DNA from: Paenibacillus athensensis
Lineage (GTDB): Bacteria; Bacillota; Bacilli; Paenibacillales; NBRC-103111
Direction: 5' to 3'
NCBI RefSeq assembly: GCF_004514475.2
Contig: NZ_MYFO02000005.1
Location: 310,001-374,000 of the forward strand
Length of the DNA stretch: 64,000 nt
Shown piece after piece: positions 61,897 through 64,000 of this stretch. Every line of letters begins with the position of its first letter. The first letter of the stretch is position 1. The position numbers were made by a program, and so were the translations under genes. The notes below the pieces were generated by a model that saw only the letters and a list, made by a program, of their open reading frames with translations, was not told the origin of the DNA and ran no database searches.

Positions 61897-62626
61897 GCGC
61901 CGCCAGCCCCCTCATCTGTCCGATTTCCCGCAAATACGCCGCTTCCAGCGTGCTGCCGTCCGCCTTCAGCTCGGCAACCTCCGCCTCGCGGATCAGACGC
62001 CCCTGGTGCATGATCCCGATCCGATTGCACATCAGCTCCATCTCATGGATCAGATGACTGGAGATCAGGAACGTAATCCGCTGCTCGCGCGCCAGCCGCA
62101 CAATCAGCTCGCGGATTTGCACCATGCCTTCTATATCCAGCCCGTTCGTCGGCTCGTCGAGAATCAGCAGCCGCGGTCGGGACAGCAGTGCTGCGGCAAT
62201 CCCCAGCCGCTGCTTCATCCCGAGCGAATACTGCTTCACCTTCTCGTCCGCAAACGGGGCCAATCCGACCAGCTCCAGCACCTCATCGATCCGTTTGCCG
62301 TCCGTCTGCGGATAAAACCGCGCTGCCAGCTCCAGATTGCGCCTTGCGCTCATATACGCGTAGGCTTCCGCCGTTTCAATCAGCGCTCCCGTCTGCGCCA
62401 TCGCCTGCTCGTAATGCGTATCTATCGCCTGACCGAACAGCTTGACACTGCCGCGCTGAGCCCGGCTCAGTCCAGTCATGATCTTCATCACCGTTGTTTT
62501 TCCCGCCCCATTCGGTCCGAAAAATCCGTAAATATCGCCTTCCCGAACCGTCATCGTCACCTCATGAATCCCCCGGCCGTTGCGGTACACCTTGGTCAAG
62601 CCCTCTACTGCCGCAATCACGTCCAT
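61889..62626 (-). CDS. ABC transporter ATP-binding protein
   Basis: A 245-residue ATPase with Walker A GPNGAGKTT, signature YSLGMKQRLGIAAALL and Walker B LLILDEPTNGLD. It is the first gene of an exporter plus two-component operon. It is a paralogue of the ATPase at 5535-6509 but lacks that protein's long C-terminal domain. Confidence 0.92.
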   Translation of the reverse strand: MDVIAAVEGLTKVYRNGRGIHEVTMTVREGDIYGFFGPNGAGKTTVMKIMTGLSRAQRGSVKLFGQAIDTHYEQAMAQTGALIETAEAYAYMSARRNLELAARFYPQTDGKRIDEVLELVGLAPFADEKVKQYSLGMKQRLGIAAALLSRPRLLILDEPTNGLDIEGMVQIRELIVRLAREQRITFLISSHLIHEMELMCNRIGIMHQGRLIREAEVAELKADGSTLEAAYLREIGQMRGLAAHG

Positions 62627-62704
62627 TCGCCTTTTCGCCTCTCCTTCGCCGGAATGCCGAAGAGCGGATCGCTCCGCTCCCGGTTCCGTTCTCTTTCACT
62701 CAGC

Positions 62705-63625
62705 CTATTCGTGATGCTTCCAGCCGCGGCTCTCTGGCAGCTCGACCTGTTCCACCTGCTTGCCGCTCAGATCCACCTTATCCGGCACCGTTGCATTCAG
62801 GCTCGACAAGCTCATGTCCATGCTCACGATAACAGCGTGGCCGCGGCCGTCGGCGTCTTTGCCGGAAATTTCGATTTGCGCCGTCTGGTTCGTAATGTGG
62901 TCGTCGGCATCCACCGTCGCATTCAGCTTCACTTCGTCGATCTTCACGTCCTGCGTCAAATGCGGCATCGCCTCGCGCAAGCTCGCCGTATCGAAGCCGA
63001 GCGTGTCGGACGGCGTCAGCTGATGCCCGCCTTGCGCCGCGGCGCCGTGCTTGATCAGCAGCGAGCCGATCGTGTTCACGACTGCCGGAATCTGGCTGCC
63101 GGACAATTGCACGCGGATGTCCTTCGTGCTGCCCGGTCCTTCGTCGAGCACGACGTAATTTTTCAGATTGCCGACCAGCGCGTCAAATACCTGCTCCGCT
63201 TCGTGTCCCGCCTGCGGATCGGCCGGTCCATTCCACTGAGGACGGTGGTCCCGTCCGCGCCCTTCGTCACCCGGCAGCAGCTTGTAAACGTCGGAACCGT
63301 CCGTTTTGACAATGTGCTGACCGTCCTGGCTGTAGAACGCCACCGTCTGCTCCACGCCTCCGCTCGTTACCGCCACCGCGGCGCTACCGGCGTCGCTTGC
63401 CCGGTCCATCTTGATCGTGGAGCGCACGTCGAGCAGCGATTGCCCGTTATCCTGCACCGACACGTTCACCTGACGCGTTACATTGTCGACAGCCGCCGTC
63501 TTGCGCACCGCTGTTTTCAACGCCTCGTAGCCCGGCGCGTCGCCTACGCCCGCATAAACCGACGATGCCAGCAGCATCGTGCCCACAACCGCTCCGATTC
63601 CGACCATTGCCAACTTTTTATTCAT
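62705..63625 (-). CDS. secreted protein of unknown function
   Basis: A 306-residue protein with a signal peptide (about 1-24, cleavage near SSVYA) and a beta-rich mature region. No family is recognised. It contains a Gly/His/Arg-rich loop (GDEGRGRDHRPQWN) and a repeated AxVDADDHIT-type strand pattern. ATG 63625 is preferred because GGAGGA lies 8 nt upstream. It precedes the exporter operon with a 78-base gap and may be co-transcribed, so a link to the exporter or to envelope stress is possible. Confidence 0.7.
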   Translation of the reverse strand: MNKKLAMVGIGAVVGTMLLASSVYAGVGDAPGYEALKTAVRKTAAVDNVTRQVNVSVQDNGQSLLDVRSTIKMDRASDAGSAAVAVTSGGVEQTVAFYSQDGQHIVKTDGSDVYKLLPGDEGRGRDHRPQWNGPADPQAGHEAEQVFDALVGNLKNYVVLDEGPGSTKDIRVQLSGSQIPAVVNTIGSLLIKHGAAAQGGHQLTPSDTLGFDTASLREAMPHLTQDVKIDEVKLNATVDADDHITNQTAQIEISGKDADGRGHAVIVSMDMSLSSLNATVPDKVDLSGKQVEQVELPESRGWKHHE

Positions 63626-63821
63626 CTTCATTTCCTCCTCCGTATGTAGGGACGTTGTTCGCCTCCATGTATTCATCATAGCCCCCGCTCCTAAACTGCC
63701 GCTAAATCACTTCTAAACCCCCGCTAAAACCTTTCTTAAAATTTTCTAAACTCATCTGCCAACTCGCGCCGGCCGACGATACAATCTCCACCCGCCGCTC
63801 CAATGAACTTTCGAAACCGGC

Positions 63822-63856
63822 AAAAAAAAGACGCCAGGAGCTTTCGCCCCTCGCGC
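63822..63856 (-). terminator. intrinsic terminator of the LuxR-type regulator
   Basis: On the minus strand a GC-rich stem (GGCGCGAGGGGC with GCTCCTGGCGTC, a GAAA loop) is followed by eight T. The 63626-63821 stretch shows no other feature. Confidence 0.75.
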
Positions 63857-64000
63857 CTATTCGCTGTAATATTTGCTTTTGACAAAACGCTCGATCGCCT
63901 GCACCCGGTTTTTCACGCCGAATTTCTCGTAAATCCGCCGGACATAATTGTCGACCGACCTGCGGCTGGCATGGATTTGCTCGGCAATCACATCGTGCGT
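63857..64000 (-). CDS. LuxR/NarL-type regulator, C-terminal fragment
   Basis: The window edge cuts the gene. The visible 47 residues (THDVIAEQIHASRRSVDNYV, then RRIYEKFGVKNRVQAI) are the recognition helix and last helix of a LuxR-type helix-turn-helix, as in NarL response regulators. The stop TAG is at 63857-63859, directly followed by a terminator. Confidence 0.88.
   Translation of the reverse strand, partial: THDVIAEQIHASRRSVDNYVRRIYEKFGVKNRVQAIERFVKSKYYSE

Noticed and set aside
62658-62683. Terminator between the secreted protein and the ABC ATPase
   Set aside because: GAGCGGA/TCCGCTC forms a hairpin, but no T-run follows on either strand, so read-through or processing is more likely.
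61673-63649. 658-codon open frame on the plus strand
   Set aside because: It runs antisense across three well-supported minus-strand genes and is Arg/His/Gln-rich, as expected for a shadow frame.
1-64000. tRNA, rRNA, riboswitch or prophage features
   Set aside because: No cloverleaf, rRNA block, known riboswitch core, integrase or phage structural gene was recognised by eye; a tRNAscan-SE or Infernal run could still find small RNAs.

Overview
The window is a 64 kb stretch of a GC-rich, spore-forming Bacillota chromosome, most likely from the Paenibacillus group. The evidence is a spore-germination (Ger) operon, SLH-domain surface proteins, AGGAGG-type ribosome sites with many TTG and GTG starts, extended -10 promoters (TGnTATAAT), intrinsic terminators and a Bacillota-style gene set. 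No rRNA, tRNA, CRISPR array, prophage or transposase gene was seen.

Layout. 1-2110: end of a spore-germination receptor operon. 2178-3655: M23 peptidase plus bactofilin, copy 1. 3762-8619: HAD phosphatase, two-gene ABC exporter, NarL-type two-component system. 8750-11472: acidic repeat protein, then a protein with an injection-system-type leader motif. 11746-17853: glutamate synthase gltBD. 18134-21330: TetR regulator with a three-gene ABC exporter whose last permease is frameshifted. 21534-24964: HD hydrolase, thymidine kinase, lipid glycosyltransferase, membrane protein. 25361-26817: M23 plus bactofilin, copy 2. 27076-28605: secreted GH26 mannanase with a palindromic operator and a cre site. 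28696-31343: sulfonate/nitrate-type ABC importer. 31623-36314: DUF445, DUF2935, HD, TrmB and darcynin-like proteins. 36588-38572: RloA/RloB-type (AbiL-like) defence pair. 38696-39712: LacI regulator.

39968-51277 is the most interesting region. Twelve tightly overlapping minus-strand genes form one operon closed by a terminator. In transcription order it encodes an ACP, an intact ketosynthase, a ketosynthase-like protein without the usual cysteine, an acyl-adenylating enzyme, a second ACP, a TIM-barrel isomerase/epimerase, a FabZ-like dehydratase, a GT1-type glycosyltransferase, two papain-like BtrH-type proteins (one lacking the catalytic His), a 2-deoxy-scyllo-inosose synthase and its PLP aminotransferase. 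My inference is a pathway that builds an acyl chain on a discrete ACP, makes an aminocyclitol from glucose-6-phosphate, glycosylates it and joins the two, giving an acylated aminocyclitol or glycolipid. I know of no described pathway with this combination.

51771-64000: an AT-rich lone gene; a cohesin-SLH anchor protein beside a dockerin protein with many Ig-like repeats (a possible minimal cell-surface docking pair); an ABC exporter with OmpR-type two-component system; a secreted protein of unknown function; and the end of a LuxR-type regulator cut by the window edge. Two diverged copies of a roughly 130-165 bp intergenic repeat (18829-18961 and 31454-31617), and in-frame low-complexity expansions in several unrelated genes, are further features of this genome.
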